Assembly (NCBI GenBank): GCA_020853405.1
Contig: JADYYZ010000496.1
Location: 1 to 12,743 of the forward strand
Length of the DNA stretch: 12,743 nucleotides
Origin: Acetobacteraceae bacterium
GTDB lineage: Bacteria > Pseudomonadota > Alphaproteobacteria > Acetobacterales > Acetobacteraceae
Reading direction: 5' to 3'
The number at the start of each line of letters is the position of its first letter. Positions within the stretch are counted from its first letter, which is position 1. Both the position numbers and the translations under genes were made by a program. The notes below the pieces were generated by a model, which saw nothing but the letters and a program-made list of their open reading frames with translations, ran no database searches and was not told where the DNA came from. Positions 1 to 7,915 of the stretch are shown piece after piece.

Positions 1-1220
1 CGGGCGACGGCGGTTCCGAGCTCGTCGCATCGCGTATGGGCCACGTCGTGCGCGGCAAGCGTTTCGGCAAATGTGCCCGCGTCGCGGCCGATCAGCCAGG
101 CGTGGACGATGCGATCGAAGAAGGGGGCCAGCGCCTCGATGCCGCCGGCCTTGCCGATGCCGCCGGCGATCCAGTGGATGCCCCGGTAGCAGGCGAGCGC
201 CCGCGCGGCACTGTCGGCGTTGGTCGCCTTGCTGTCGTTCACGTAGAGCACGCCATCCTTGGCGCGCACGCGCTCCTGGCGGTGCGGCAATCCGGGATAG
301 GTCTTCAGCGCCGCCGCGATCGCGCCACGATCGGCACCCATCGCCAGCGCCAGTGCTGTTGCGGCGGCGGCGTTCTCGGCATTGTGGGCGCCGGGCAGCG
401 CGGGCGCCAGGCCGAGGTCGAGGACCGGGCCGGCATCGTCGCGCAGCACGCTCCCTTCCGCCCAGACGCCGCCGGGGCAGGCGCGGGTTGCGCTGATCGG
501 CACCACCCTGGCGGCGATGCCACCAGCGCTGTCGCGGGTGAATGCGTCATCCTGGCCGAGCACGGCCACGCAGCCGGCGTCCTGCCGGTCGAAGATCCGG
601 CGCTTCGCAGCCACGTAGCCGGCCATGTCGCCATGGCGGTCGAGGTGGTCGGCGGAAAGGTTCAGCATCGCCGCCGCATCGAATCGCACCGTGGCGAGTC
701 GCTCCAACATGTAACTCGACATTTCGAGGGTATAGACGCCTTCCGACCCCAAGATATTGAGGTCGAGCGCCGCCGGCCCAAGATTCCCGCCCGCCGCGAC
801 TTCTGTCCCGGCGTGCGAAAGAAGGTGTGCAAGCAGCGAAGTCGTCGTGCTTTTTCCGTTGGTGCCGGTGATGCCGACGAAGCGTGCGCCGGAGTGTGCC
901 GCGCGCACCACACGGAACAGGAATTCGACATCGCACAGGATCGGCACCCCTGCCTCGACCGCCCGTGCGGCGATCGGGTGCGGCGCCGGCAGGCGGTGCG
1001 CGATGCCGGGCGAGAGCAGCAACGCATCGAGCCCATCGAGCGAGGCGAGGGGATCGAGCGTGATGCCGGCGGCCTCGGCGTCGCGGCGCGCGGCAGGCGA
1101 ATCATCCCAGGCGCGCACCGCGGCGCCGTAGCGGCGCAGTGCCCGGGCCGCAGGCAGGCCGGCACGGCCAAGCCCGACCACCGCGACCCGTTCTCCGGCA
1201 AGGGGCGCGAAACCTGCCAT
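1..1220 (-). CDS. murD: UDP-N-acetylmuramoyl-L-alanine--D-glutamate ligase, 3'-truncated by window edge
   Basis: Cytoplasmic Mur ligase that adds D-glutamate to UDP-MurNAc-L-Ala using ATP. About 406 codons are visible. The start is the ATG at 1220, which overlaps the mraY stop in a TGATG arrangement. The N-terminal Rossmann-like segment begins MAGFAPLAGERVAVVGLGRA. The ATP-binding loop ITGTNGKSTT is at residues 117-126. The motif LEMSSYMLERL (about 165-174) is the MurD SSYxLE element with Met in place of the common Gln. NLSADHLDRH follows, and then Lys206 in YVAAKRRIF, the position of the carbamylated lysine of Mur ligases. HRQE and NDSKATN mark the C-terminal ligase domain. About 50-60 C-terminal residues lie outside the window, judging from the usual family length of 440-470. 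No clear Shine-Dalgarno precedes the ATG, so translation probably depends on coupling to mraY. Identification is very secure. Confidence 0.97.
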   Translation of the reverse strand, partial: MAGFAPLAGERVAVVGLGRAGLPAARALRRYGAAVRAWDDSPAARRDAEAAGITLDPLASLDGLDALLLSPGIAHRLPAPHPIAARAVEAGVPILCDVEFLFRVVRAAHSGARFVGITGTNGKSTTTSLLAHLLSHAGTEVAAGGNLGPAALDLNILGSEGVYTLEMSSYMLERLATVRFDAAAMLNLSADHLDRHGDMAGYVAAKRRIFDRQDAGCVAVLGQDDAFTRDSAGGIAARVVPISATRACPGGVWAEGSVLRDDAGPVLDLGLAPALPGAHNAENAAAATALALAMGADRGAIAAALKTYPGLPHRQERVRAKDGVLYVNDSKATNADSAARALACYRGIHWIAGGIGKAGGIEALAPFFDRIVHAWLIGRDAGTFAETLAAHDVAHTRCDELGTAVA

Positions 1221-2308
1221 CAGCGCAGTTTCAGGGTCGAAAGCCCCGCCAGCGCCAGGACCACCGAGATGATCCAGAAGCGGATGACGATGGTCGGTTC
1301 GGCCCAGCCCTTCTTCTCGAAATGATGGTGCAGCGGCGCCATCAGGAAGACCCGCCGGCCGGTCAGTTTGAAACTCGCCACCTGCACGATGACGGAAACC
1401 GTCTCCACCACGAACAGGCCGCCGATGATCGCCAGCACGATCTCGTGCTTGGTCGCCACCGCCACCGCGCCGAGTGCGCCGCCGAGCGCGAGGCTGCCGG
1501 TATCGCCCATGAACACCGAGGCGGGCGGCGCATTGTACCAAAGAAAGCCCATGCCCGCGCCGACCAGGGCGGTGCAGAAGATCGCGAGCTCGCCGGCGCG
1601 CGGAATGAAGTGGATCTGCAGATAGTCGGAGAACACGCGGTTGCCGACCAGATAGGCGATCAGCGCGAACGACGCCGCGGCGATCATCACCGGCACGATC
1701 GCCAGCCCATCGAGGCCATCGGTCAGGTTCACCGCGTTCGACGCCCCCATCATCACCAGCGGCGCGAACAGGAAGAAGGCAGCGCCCAGCGGCACCAGCA
1801 GGTCCTTGAACACCGGCACCGCGAGCGCGGTGTCCAGCGGCGCGCGCGTGAGCTGGGTGATCCAGACGGTGCCGGCAAGCCCGATCAGCGCCTGGCCCAG
1901 CAGCTTGATCCGGCCGTTGAGGCCCCTCGGGTTGCGCCGGGAGACCTTCAGGTAATCGTCGGCGAAGCCGATCAGGCCGAACCCGATCGTCACCACCAGC
2001 ACCGCCCAGACATAGCCGTTGCGCAGATCCGCCCACAGCAGGGTCGCGGCAACCACCGCGAGCAGGATCAGCATGCCGCCCATGGTGGGCGTGCCCTTCT
2101 TCTCGATCAGGTGGCGTTCGGGGCCGTCGTCGCGGATCGGCTGGCCGCCGTTCTGCAGGCTGCGCAGCCAGCGGATCATCGGCGGCCCGGCCAGGAACGC
2201 GACCAGGAGCGCCGTCACCACCGCCGCCCCCGACCGGAACGTCAGGTAGCGGAACAGGTTGAACAGGATGAAATCGTCGGCCAGCGGCGCGAACAGCACG
2301 AACAGCAT
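1220..2308 (-). CDS. mraY: Phospho-N-acetylmuramoyl-pentapeptide-transferase (lipid I synthase)
   Basis: Integral inner-membrane enzyme that transfers phospho-MurNAc-pentapeptide from UDP to undecaprenyl phosphate, giving lipid I. The protein is 362 aa, the usual MraY length, with about ten hydrophobic segments. Visible family motifs are KKGTPTMGG (70-78), FADDYLK with the catalytic Asp pair D117/D118, NAVNLTDGLDGLA (191-203) with D197 and D200, FMGDTGSLALGG (266-277) and the histidine-rich MAPLHHHFEKKG (323-334). The start is ATG at 2308, overlapping the murF stop as TGATG. AGGAG lies about 7 nt upstream, so it has its own ribosome binding site as well as coupling. It sits between murF, which makes its substrate, and murD. 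No key residue is missing. Confidence 0.98.
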   Translation of the reverse strand: MLFVLFAPLADDFILFNLFRYLTFRSGAAVVTALLVAFLAGPPMIRWLRSLQNGGQPIRDDGPERHLIEKKGTPTMGGMLILLAVVAATLLWADLRNGYVWAVLVVTIGFGLIGFADDYLKVSRRNPRGLNGRIKLLGQALIGLAGTVWITQLTRAPLDTALAVPVFKDLLVPLGAAFFLFAPLVMMGASNAVNLTDGLDGLAIVPVMIAAASFALIAYLVGNRVFSDYLQIHFIPRAGELAIFCTALVGAGMGFLWYNAPPASVFMGDTGSLALGGALGAVAVATKHEIVLAIIGGLFVVETVSVIVQVASFKLTGRRVFLMAPLHHHFEKKGWAEPTIVIRFWIISVVLALAGLSTLKLR

Positions 2309-3708
2309 CAGCCGCTCCTGCCTTCGCCGACCAGCGCGCGCACGACCGCGGCCATGCGCATGCCGAGGCTGCCCTTGACCATCACCGCATCGCCATCGCG
2401 CAGGGCCGCCTTGACCAGCGGCGCCAGCGATTCCGACGTCGCCGCGTGCGCACCGCGCTTCGCCTCGGGCAGCGCACGGTGCAGCAGCTGCATCAGCCTC
2501 CCGCAGGTGAACACGAGGTCGGCGGCTTCGGCGGCGGCGTCGGCCAGTTCCTCGTGCATGGAAGGGCCGTGGTCGCCCAGCTCCAGCATGTCGCCCAGCA
2601 CCGCGATGCGGCGCTTCGCTGGCAGCACCGAGAGCACCGCAAGTGCTGCCCGCACGCTGGGCACCGAGGCGTTGTAGCTTTCGTCGAGCAGCAGCGCCTG
2701 GCCGCTGCCGGTGGCGATCGTGCGCTGCGCGCCGCGGCCGCCGACGGCGCGGAAACTCTCCATCCGCGCCGCTGCCGGCGCCGGATCGAGTCCGGCCGCG
2801 GCAAGGGCAGCGAACATCGCGGTGACGTTCAACGCGATGTGCCGGCCGGGTGCGCCGAGCCTGAGGCGCAGCCGCCGAGCCAGCAGGTCGACCTCGATGT
2901 CGGCGCCCTCGGCGTCGCCCCGGAACAGCACCAGCTGCGCGTGCGAGGGGCGTTCGCCGAAGGTCAGGATGCGATCGGCCCCGGCATCCTCGGCCCGGCG
3001 CATCAGCAGCCCGACATGGGCGCTGTCGGCGGGCACGATCGCGGTACCGCCATCGGCGAGGCCGGCGAACAGCTCGGCCTTCTCGGCGGCGATCCGCCCC
3101 AGCGTGCCGAGATGGCCGATATGCACCGGCTCGACCGCGGTGACGATCGCCGCGTGCGGGCGGACCAGCCGCGACAGCGGCGCGATCTCGCCCGGCTGGT
3201 TCATGCCGATCTCGGCAACCAGGAACCTCGACCCACGCGGCGCGCCGGCCAGCGTCACCGGCACGCCGATGGCGTTGTTGAAACTCTTCGGACTGGCATG
3301 CACCGGGCCATAGGCTTCCAGCGCGTGGCGCAGCGCCTCCTTGGTGGTGGTCTTGCCGACGCTGCCGGTGATCGCGAACACGCTGCCGGTGAAGCGCGCC
3401 CGCGCGGCGGCGGCAAGCCGTGCCAGCGCGGCGGCGGTATCCTCGACCCAGACCAGCGGCGCGCTTGCCGCCACATCGGCGGGCTGGCGCTGGACCACCG
3501 CGGCGGCGGCCCCCCGTGCCAGCGCCTGGGCGACGAAATCATGGCCGTCGCGACCCTCTCCCGGCAGCGCGAAGAACAGGTCGCCCGGCGCCAGCGCGCG
3601 GCTGTCGAAGGCGATGCCGTCGGCCGTGAAATCGGCAGGGCCCTGGCCCCCGGTCGCGGCCAGGATCTCGGAAGCGGTCCAGAGCGCGGGCGGGTGGGCG
3701 GCGTTCAT
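2308..3708 (-). CDS. murF: UDP-N-acetylmuramoyl-tripeptide--D-alanyl-D-alanine ligase
   Basis: Cytoplasmic ligase that adds the D-Ala-D-Ala dipeptide to UDP-MurNAc-tripeptide, completing the pentapeptide precursor. The protein is 466 aa, typical for the family. The N-terminal UDP-substrate domain contains GIAFDSRALAPGDLFFALPG (31-50). The ATP-binding loop ITGSVGKTTT is at 113-122; Val replaces the Asn of the commoner GSNGKTT, a variant I recall from alphaproteobacterial MurF. KSFNNAIGVP (141-150) and EIGMNQPGEI (166-175) are typical central-domain motifs. LDESYNASVPSVRAAL (341-356) and VLGDMLELGDHG mark the C-terminal domain. The ATG at 3708 overlaps the murE stop by ATGA. A GGAGG ribosome binding site lies 9 nt upstream. 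Confidence 0.97.
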   Translation of the reverse strand: MNAAHPPALWTASEILAATGGQGPADFTADGIAFDSRALAPGDLFFALPGEGRDGHDFVAQALARGAAAAVVQRQPADVAASAPLVWVEDTAAALARLAAAARARFTGSVFAITGSVGKTTTKEALRHALEAYGPVHASPKSFNNAIGVPVTLAGAPRGSRFLVAEIGMNQPGEIAPLSRLVRPHAAIVTAVEPVHIGHLGTLGRIAAEKAELFAGLADGGTAIVPADSAHVGLLMRRAEDAGADRILTFGERPSHAQLVLFRGDAEGADIEVDLLARRLRLRLGAPGRHIALNVTAMFAALAAAGLDPAPAAARMESFRAVGGRGAQRTIATGSGQALLLDESYNASVPSVRAALAVLSVLPAKRRIAVLGDMLELGDHGPSMHEELADAAAEAADLVFTCGRLMQLLHRALPEAKRGAHAATSESLAPLVKAALRDGDAVMVKGSLGMRMAAVVRALVGEGRSG

Positions 3709-5171
3709 CGGCAGGGACCTCCGGCCAGTTCGCGCACCACGCCGACGTCATCGAAGGGAAGGATGGCGCCGGCGATCTCCTGGCCCTGCTCGTGGCCCTT
3801 GCCGGCCAGCGCGATCACGTCACCGGGCCGGGCCAGCTCGAGCGCGCGCAGGATCGCGCCCCGGCGGTCGCCACCGTCGAGCGCGTCCGGGCAGCCTGCC
3901 AGCACCGCCGCGCGGATCAGGGCGGGGTCCTCGCTCCGCGGGTTGTCGTCGGTCACGATCACGATATCGGCGGCCAGGGCCGCGCTTCCCATCAGCGGCC
4001 GCTTGCCGGGGTCGCGGTCGCCGCCGGCGCCGAACACCAGGATCAGCCGGCCGCCGTTGCCGGCGTGCGGGCGAAGCGAGGCGATCAGCCGGGCCAGCGC
4101 GTCGGGGGTGTGCGCGTAATCGACATAGACAGCGGCACCGTTGGCGAGCCTTGCGGCGAGTTCCATCCGCCCGCGCACCGGGCGAAGGCTTGCGGCCGCT
4201 TCCAGCACCCGCGGTGCCGGCACGCCGGAAAGAACCGCCATCGCGGCAGCGACCATGAAATTGTCGGCCTGGAATTTCCCGGCGAGCGGCAGCCGGAACT
4301 CGGCCGCGACGCCATCCAGCACCAGCAGCAGACGCTGGCCATCGGGGCACGGGGTGTGGGCACGGAGCACCGCCAGATCGCCGCCTTCGCCCGCCCGCGA
4401 AAGGCGCAGCCGCCGCCGCAGCGCGATCGCTGCCAGTGCGGATACGGTCTCCGGGTCGAGTGCCGCGTGCATGACCGCGGCCGCGCCCTCCTCCAGCAGC
4501 TGGTCGAACAGCCGCAGTTTCGCTGCCCGATAGGCTGCGATCGTCCGGTGATAGTCGAGGTGATCGCGCGTGAGGTTGGTGAAGCCGCCGACGCCGATCC
4601 TGACGCCATCGAGGCGGAACTGGTCGAGGCCGTGGCTCGATGCCTCGATCGCCAGGCTGTCGATGCCATCGCGGGCGAGCTCGGCCAATGTCGCGTGCAG
4701 CACCACCGGGTCCGGCGTGGTCAGGCTTTCTCCCATCCTGCCGTCGGGCCCGATCACGCCGAGCGTGCCGATCGAGGCCGCCCGGCGCCCCGCGTGCGCC
4801 ATGATCTGGCGCAGGAAATCGACCGTACTGGTCTTGCCGTTGGTTCCCGTCACGGCAGCGACGTGGGCGGGCTGGCGGGCATGGAAGCGGGCGGCGAGCA
4901 GCGCCAGCGCGCGACGCGGTTCGGGGTCGAGCAGCAGCGGCCGCGGTGTGACGCCCTCGGGCCAGGCAGTGCCAACCGGTGCCAGCACCGCCGCCGCCCC
5001 ACGTGCGACCGCATCGGCGATATAGGCGCGGCCGTCATGGTGGGTGCCGGGCAGGGCGGCGAACAGGTAGCCGGGGCCGACCATCCTGCTATCGGCGGAC
5101 AGTCCCAGGATCTCCGGGTCGAGCGCGAGCTGGGCGGGGATGATGCCGGCCAGCATGTCAGAAAGCAGCAC
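3705..5171 (-). CDS. murE: UDP-N-acetylmuramoyl-L-alanyl-D-glutamate--2,6-diaminopimelate ligase
   Basis: Cytoplasmic Mur ligase adding the third stem-peptide residue. DDNPR at 408-412 is the signature of enzymes selecting meso-diaminopimelate, so the peptidoglycan is inferred to be DAP type. The ATP loop TGTNGKTST is at 108-116, and TTPDP (151-155) and EASSHGLDQFR (176-186) fit the substrate region. Lys218 in YRAAKLRLF is the expected carbamylated lysine. AGKGHE (456-461) lies near the C-terminus. Start choice is uncertain. The frame opens with GTG at 5186 (493 aa). GTG at 5171 gives 488 aa beginning MLLSDMLAG, which fits the usual MurE opening best. An ATG at 5156 is a third option. The 5171 start overlaps the ftsI stop by 14 nt. 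GGGGAG is the only SD-like stretch, 14 nt upstream, so coupling to ftsI is likely. Confidence 0.96.
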   Translation of the reverse strand: MLLSDMLAGIIPAQLALDPEILGLSADSRMVGPGYLFAALPGTHHDGRAYIADAVARGAAAVLAPVGTAWPEGVTPRPLLLDPEPRRALALLAARFHARQPAHVAAVTGTNGKTSTVDFLRQIMAHAGRRAASIGTLGVIGPDGRMGESLTTPDPVVLHATLAELARDGIDSLAIEASSHGLDQFRLDGVRIGVGGFTNLTRDHLDYHRTIAAYRAAKLRLFDQLLEEGAAAVMHAALDPETVSALAAIALRRRLRLSRAGEGGDLAVLRAHTPCPDGQRLLLVLDGVAAEFRLPLAGKFQADNFMVAAAMAVLSGVPAPRVLEAAASLRPVRGRMELAARLANGAAVYVDYAHTPDALARLIASLRPHAGNGGRLILVFGAGGDRDPGKRPLMGSAALAADIVIVTDDNPRSEDPALIRAAVLAGCPDALDGGDRRGAILRALELARPGDVIALAGKGHEQGQEIAGAILPFDDVGVVRELAGGPCR

Positions 5172-7113
5172 GGCGGGGCACTGCACTCCCCGGCGGGACG
5201 GCAGGCGGGCCGGGGCGGGTCTGCTGGGGGGTGGGGGCGGTGGCCGGGGCGGGGGTGCCGGTGGCCGCGGCCGCCGGCCGCACCGGCGCCCGCGCGCCGG
5301 CCGGGCGGCCCGGCTGCAGCGGGATCGAGATCGCCTGGCGCACCGCCTCGGACGCTTCGGTCGGCACCACGCCGAGCAGTGGCCCGATCCGCCCGATCAG
5401 CTCGCCGGCGGCGGGGGCGGCAACCCAGCCGGCAGTGGCATAGCCATAGGTCTCGCGCGAGGGCTTCGGCTCGTCGAGCGTCAGCAGCACGGCATAGCGG
5501 GGGCTTTGCATCGGGAAGGCACCGATGAAGGTCGAGACGCGCCGGTTCTCGTCGGTGCCGCGCCCGTGCGCGCGCCGCTTCAGCGCGGTGCCGGTCTTGC
5601 CGCCGACGAAATAGCCCTGCACCTCGGCGCCCTTGCCCGAGCCGTCGGTGACCACCAGCCGCATCAGCCGGCGCATGGTGTCGGAGGTTTCCGGGCGGAT
5701 CACCCGCACGCCACGCGCCGTGGTCGCCTCGTCCTCGCGCGCAAGCAGCGTCGGGCGGTAATAGATGCCGCCATTGGCGAGCGCCGAGATCGCCGAGATC
5801 ATGTGCAGCGGCGTCACCGCGATACCGTGGCCGAAGCCGACGGTCAGCGTCGTGAGGTCCTTCCAGTCGCGGGGGCTCGCGACCAGCGGGTGCGCCGATT
5901 CCGGCAGTTCGATCGGCACCCGCGCGGTCAGCCCCATGCGCTCGATGAAGGCGCGATGCGCGCGCGGCCCCACGTCGAGCGCCATCCGCGCGGCCCCGAT
6001 GTTCGAGGAGTAGGCGATGATCTCCGGCACCGACAGCCAGCGATGCTTGCCCTTGAAGTCGCTGATCGAGAAGCGGCCGACGGTCACCGGCCGCGAGGCG
6101 TCGTAGCCGCCCCAGATCGCCGTGGTGTTGGTATCGAGCGCCATCGCCGCGGTGATCAGTTTCATCGTGCTGCCGGGTTCGTAGACCCAGACCGTGGTGT
6201 GGCTGAAGCGCTGGGCCTCGGTGGCGCGCCCGATCTCGGCCGGCTCGAAGTCGGGCAGGCTGACCATGCCCAGCACCTCGCCGTTGCGCACATCGAGCAC
6301 GATGCCGCCGGCGCCGATCGCGTTGAACCGCGTCATCGCCGCCAGCACGGTATCGCGCAGGATCGCCTGCACGCGGACATCGATGGTCAGCCGCAGCGAC
6401 TCCTCGGGCGACTCGCGCAGGCGCTGGTCGAAGAACCGCTCGACGCCGGCGATGCCATGGCCGTCGACATCGGTGCCGCCAAGCACGTGCACGGCGGTGC
6501 GCCCCTGCGGATAGACCCGCCGTTCGGTGCGCTGGAAATAGATGCCCTCCAGCCCCAGCCGGTTCACCCTGTCCTGCTCGCGCGGCGAGAGCTGGCGGCG
6601 GAGCCAGACGAACTGGCGCTCGCCGGTCAGCCGCTCGGTCAGCGCACTTTGGTCCATCTCGGGGAAGAGTTCGACCAGCCGGCGCGCGACCTGGTCGGGA
6701 TAGGTGATCTCGCGCGGGTTGGCATAGAGGCCGGCGGTGGGCAGCGAGGTCGCCAGCAGCACGCCGTTGCGGTCGGTGATGTCGGCGCGTTCGGCGCGGG
6801 GTTCGCGCACCTGGCCGGTGGCGGTGGTGGCGGCCGCGGCGGGGCCGGCAATGATCGCGGCCGACCGGCGCGTCTCGGCCGGCCCGATCACCGTGACATC
6901 GGCCAGCCGCAGGCCGAGCGCGGTGAACAGCAGGCCGAACAGGCCGATCGCCACCGACAGCCGGGCGCGGGCCTGTTCCAGCGCGGCGCGGCGGGCGCTG
7001 TCGGTGCGGGCGCCGGGCACCGGCACCGGCAGCCGCCGGTCGAGCAGCACCGGCGCGACCGGTGTTTCCGGGGCCGGGGCGACGAGCCGCGAGGGGTCGG
7101 GCGCGCTGGTCAC
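5158..7113 (-). CDS. ftsI: Peptidoglycan D,D-transpeptidase FtsI (PBP3), septal synthesis
   Basis: Class B penicillin-binding protein that cross-links septal peptidoglycan; single-pass inner-membrane protein with a periplasmic catalytic domain. The start is GTG at 7113 (651 aa), with AGGA 8 nt upstream and 22 nt after the ftsL stop. Residues 1-50 form a Pro-rich and then Arg-rich cytoplasmic segment. A membrane helix spans about 52-68 (LSVAIGLFGLLFTALGL). The PBP dimer domain runs from about residue 110 (RADITDRNGVLLATSLPTAG). The transpeptidase domain has all three active-site motifs: STMK 315-318 (nucleophile Ser315), SSN 369-371 and KTG 506-508. After about residue 597 comes a roughly 55-residue Pro/Ala-rich tail absent from standard PBP3. 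The frame is open upstream to 7395, but that part overlaps ftsL and has shadow composition, so I exclude it. Confidence 0.96.
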   Translation of the reverse strand: MTSAPDPSRLVAPAPETPVAPVLLDRRLPVPVPGARTDSARRAALEQARARLSVAIGLFGLLFTALGLRLADVTVIGPAETRRSAAIIAGPAAAATTATGQVREPRAERADITDRNGVLLATSLPTAGLYANPREITYPDQVARRLVELFPEMDQSALTERLTGERQFVWLRRQLSPREQDRVNRLGLEGIYFQRTERRVYPQGRTAVHVLGGTDVDGHGIAGVERFFDQRLRESPEESLRLTIDVRVQAILRDTVLAAMTRFNAIGAGGIVLDVRNGEVLGMVSLPDFEPAEIGRATEAQRFSHTTVWVYEPGSTMKLITAAMALDTNTTAIWGGYDASRPVTVGRFSISDFKGKHRWLSVPEIIAYSSNIGAARMALDVGPRAHRAFIERMGLTARVPIELPESAHPLVASPRDWKDLTTLTVGFGHGIAVTPLHMISAISALANGGIYYRPTLLAREDEATTARGVRVIRPETSDTMRRLMRLVVTDGSGKGAEVQGYFVGGKTGTALKRRAHGRGTDENRRVSTFIGAFPMQSPRYAVLLTLDEPKPSRETYGYATAGWVAAPAAGELIGRIGPLLGVVPTEASEAVRQAISIPLQPGRPAGARAPVRPAAAATGTPAPATAPTPQQTRPGPPAVPPGSAVPRRAAF

Positions 7114-7135
7114 CGGTTGTGTCCTGGCTCCCTGC

Positions 7136-7915
7136 TCACTGGCCGGCCGGCCGCCACGGGGTCGGCGGCGGCAATGAGGGCGCCGAACTGCCCAGCGCCG
7201 AGCCGACCGGGCGAACGGTGGCAGCCGGGGGCGAGGTCGCGGCGCGGGCCGGGCTCGCTGGCGGCTGCGTGGGCGCCATCTGGGTCGGCGCGGCCCGAGC
7301 CGGGCCGGACTGGATGGGCGCATGCTGTATGGAAGAAGGCTGGGCCGGGGCGGTGCGCGGCGCGGGCGAGCTGCGCGTGCCCGGCGGTGGCGCAAGCGAT
7401 TCCTGCTGGATGCCGGCGGCGGCGGGACGCACGGCGCTGGTCACGCTCGGCGGCGGGCTGGGTGCCGCGCGCGGCGCCGGCCGCGGGGTGGCAGCGGCCT
7501 GTACCGAGGCGGCGGCCGGCGCGGTCGCGGCGGGCGCCGGCTCGGCCGGGCCGGGCGGCGGCTCGGCGGCGGGAGCCGGCGCAGCAGCGGTCGGCGCGGT
7601 TGCCGGCACGCTCGGCTCGGGGGATGCGGCAGGGGCCGGCGGCAGGCGGCGCACGGCGTCGGCAAGGTCGGCGAACTGGCGCGGCTGCATCGGGCTGAGC
7701 TGCAGATACTGCTCGGCCAGCCGCCGCAGCCGCTCCGGTTCGTTCAGCAGGCTCCATTCGGCGTCCAGCACGTGCAGCCGTTCCTGTTCGGCCACCAGCT
7801 CCCTGCCGGCGCGGGCGAGGTCCTGGTCGAGCAGGCTGACCCGGTGCTTGACCTGGTAGGTGAACAGGCCGGCGCCCGCGACCAGCCCGGCCAGCAGCAG
7901 CGTCGAGGCGCGCAT
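7136..7915 (-). CDS. ftsL: Cell division protein FtsL with long Pro/Ala-rich C-terminal tail
   Basis: Bitopic divisome protein that in known systems forms the FtsQLB complex and activates FtsW/FtsI. The start is ATG at 7915, overlapping the rsmH stop (TGATG), with GGGAGG 7 nt upstream. The protein is 259 aa, whereas most FtsL proteins are about 90-130. Residues 4-20 are one hydrophobic helix (STLLLAGLVAGAGLFTY). Residues about 25-56 are a coiled coil, and LLNEPERLRRLAEQYLQLSP (57-76) is the usual FtsL C-terminal motif. From about residue 91 to 259 the protein is low complexity: I count 47 Pro in 169 residues, with Ala dominant, and no folded domain I recognise. Its position between rsmH and ftsI is diagnostic. 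The identification of the first 90 residues is strong; the tail's function is unknown. Confidence 0.9.
   Translation of the reverse strand: MRASTLLLAGLVAGAGLFTYQVKHRVSLLDQDLARAGRELVAEQERLHVLDAEWSLLNEPERLRRLAEQYLQLSPMQPRQFADLADAVRRLPPAPAASPEPSVPATAPTAAAPAPAAEPPPGPAEPAPAATAPAAASVQAAATPRPAPRAAPSPPPSVTSAVRPAAAGIQQESLAPPPGTRSSPAPRTAPAQPSSIQHAPIQSGPARAAPTQMAPTQPPASPARAATSPPAATVRPVGSALGSSAPSLPPPTPWRPAGQ

Noticed and set aside
7114..7395. Upstream extension of ftsI to 7395
   Set aside because: It overlaps the ftsL coding region and has an Arg/Pro shadow composition. GTG 7113 has an SD and the correct family length.
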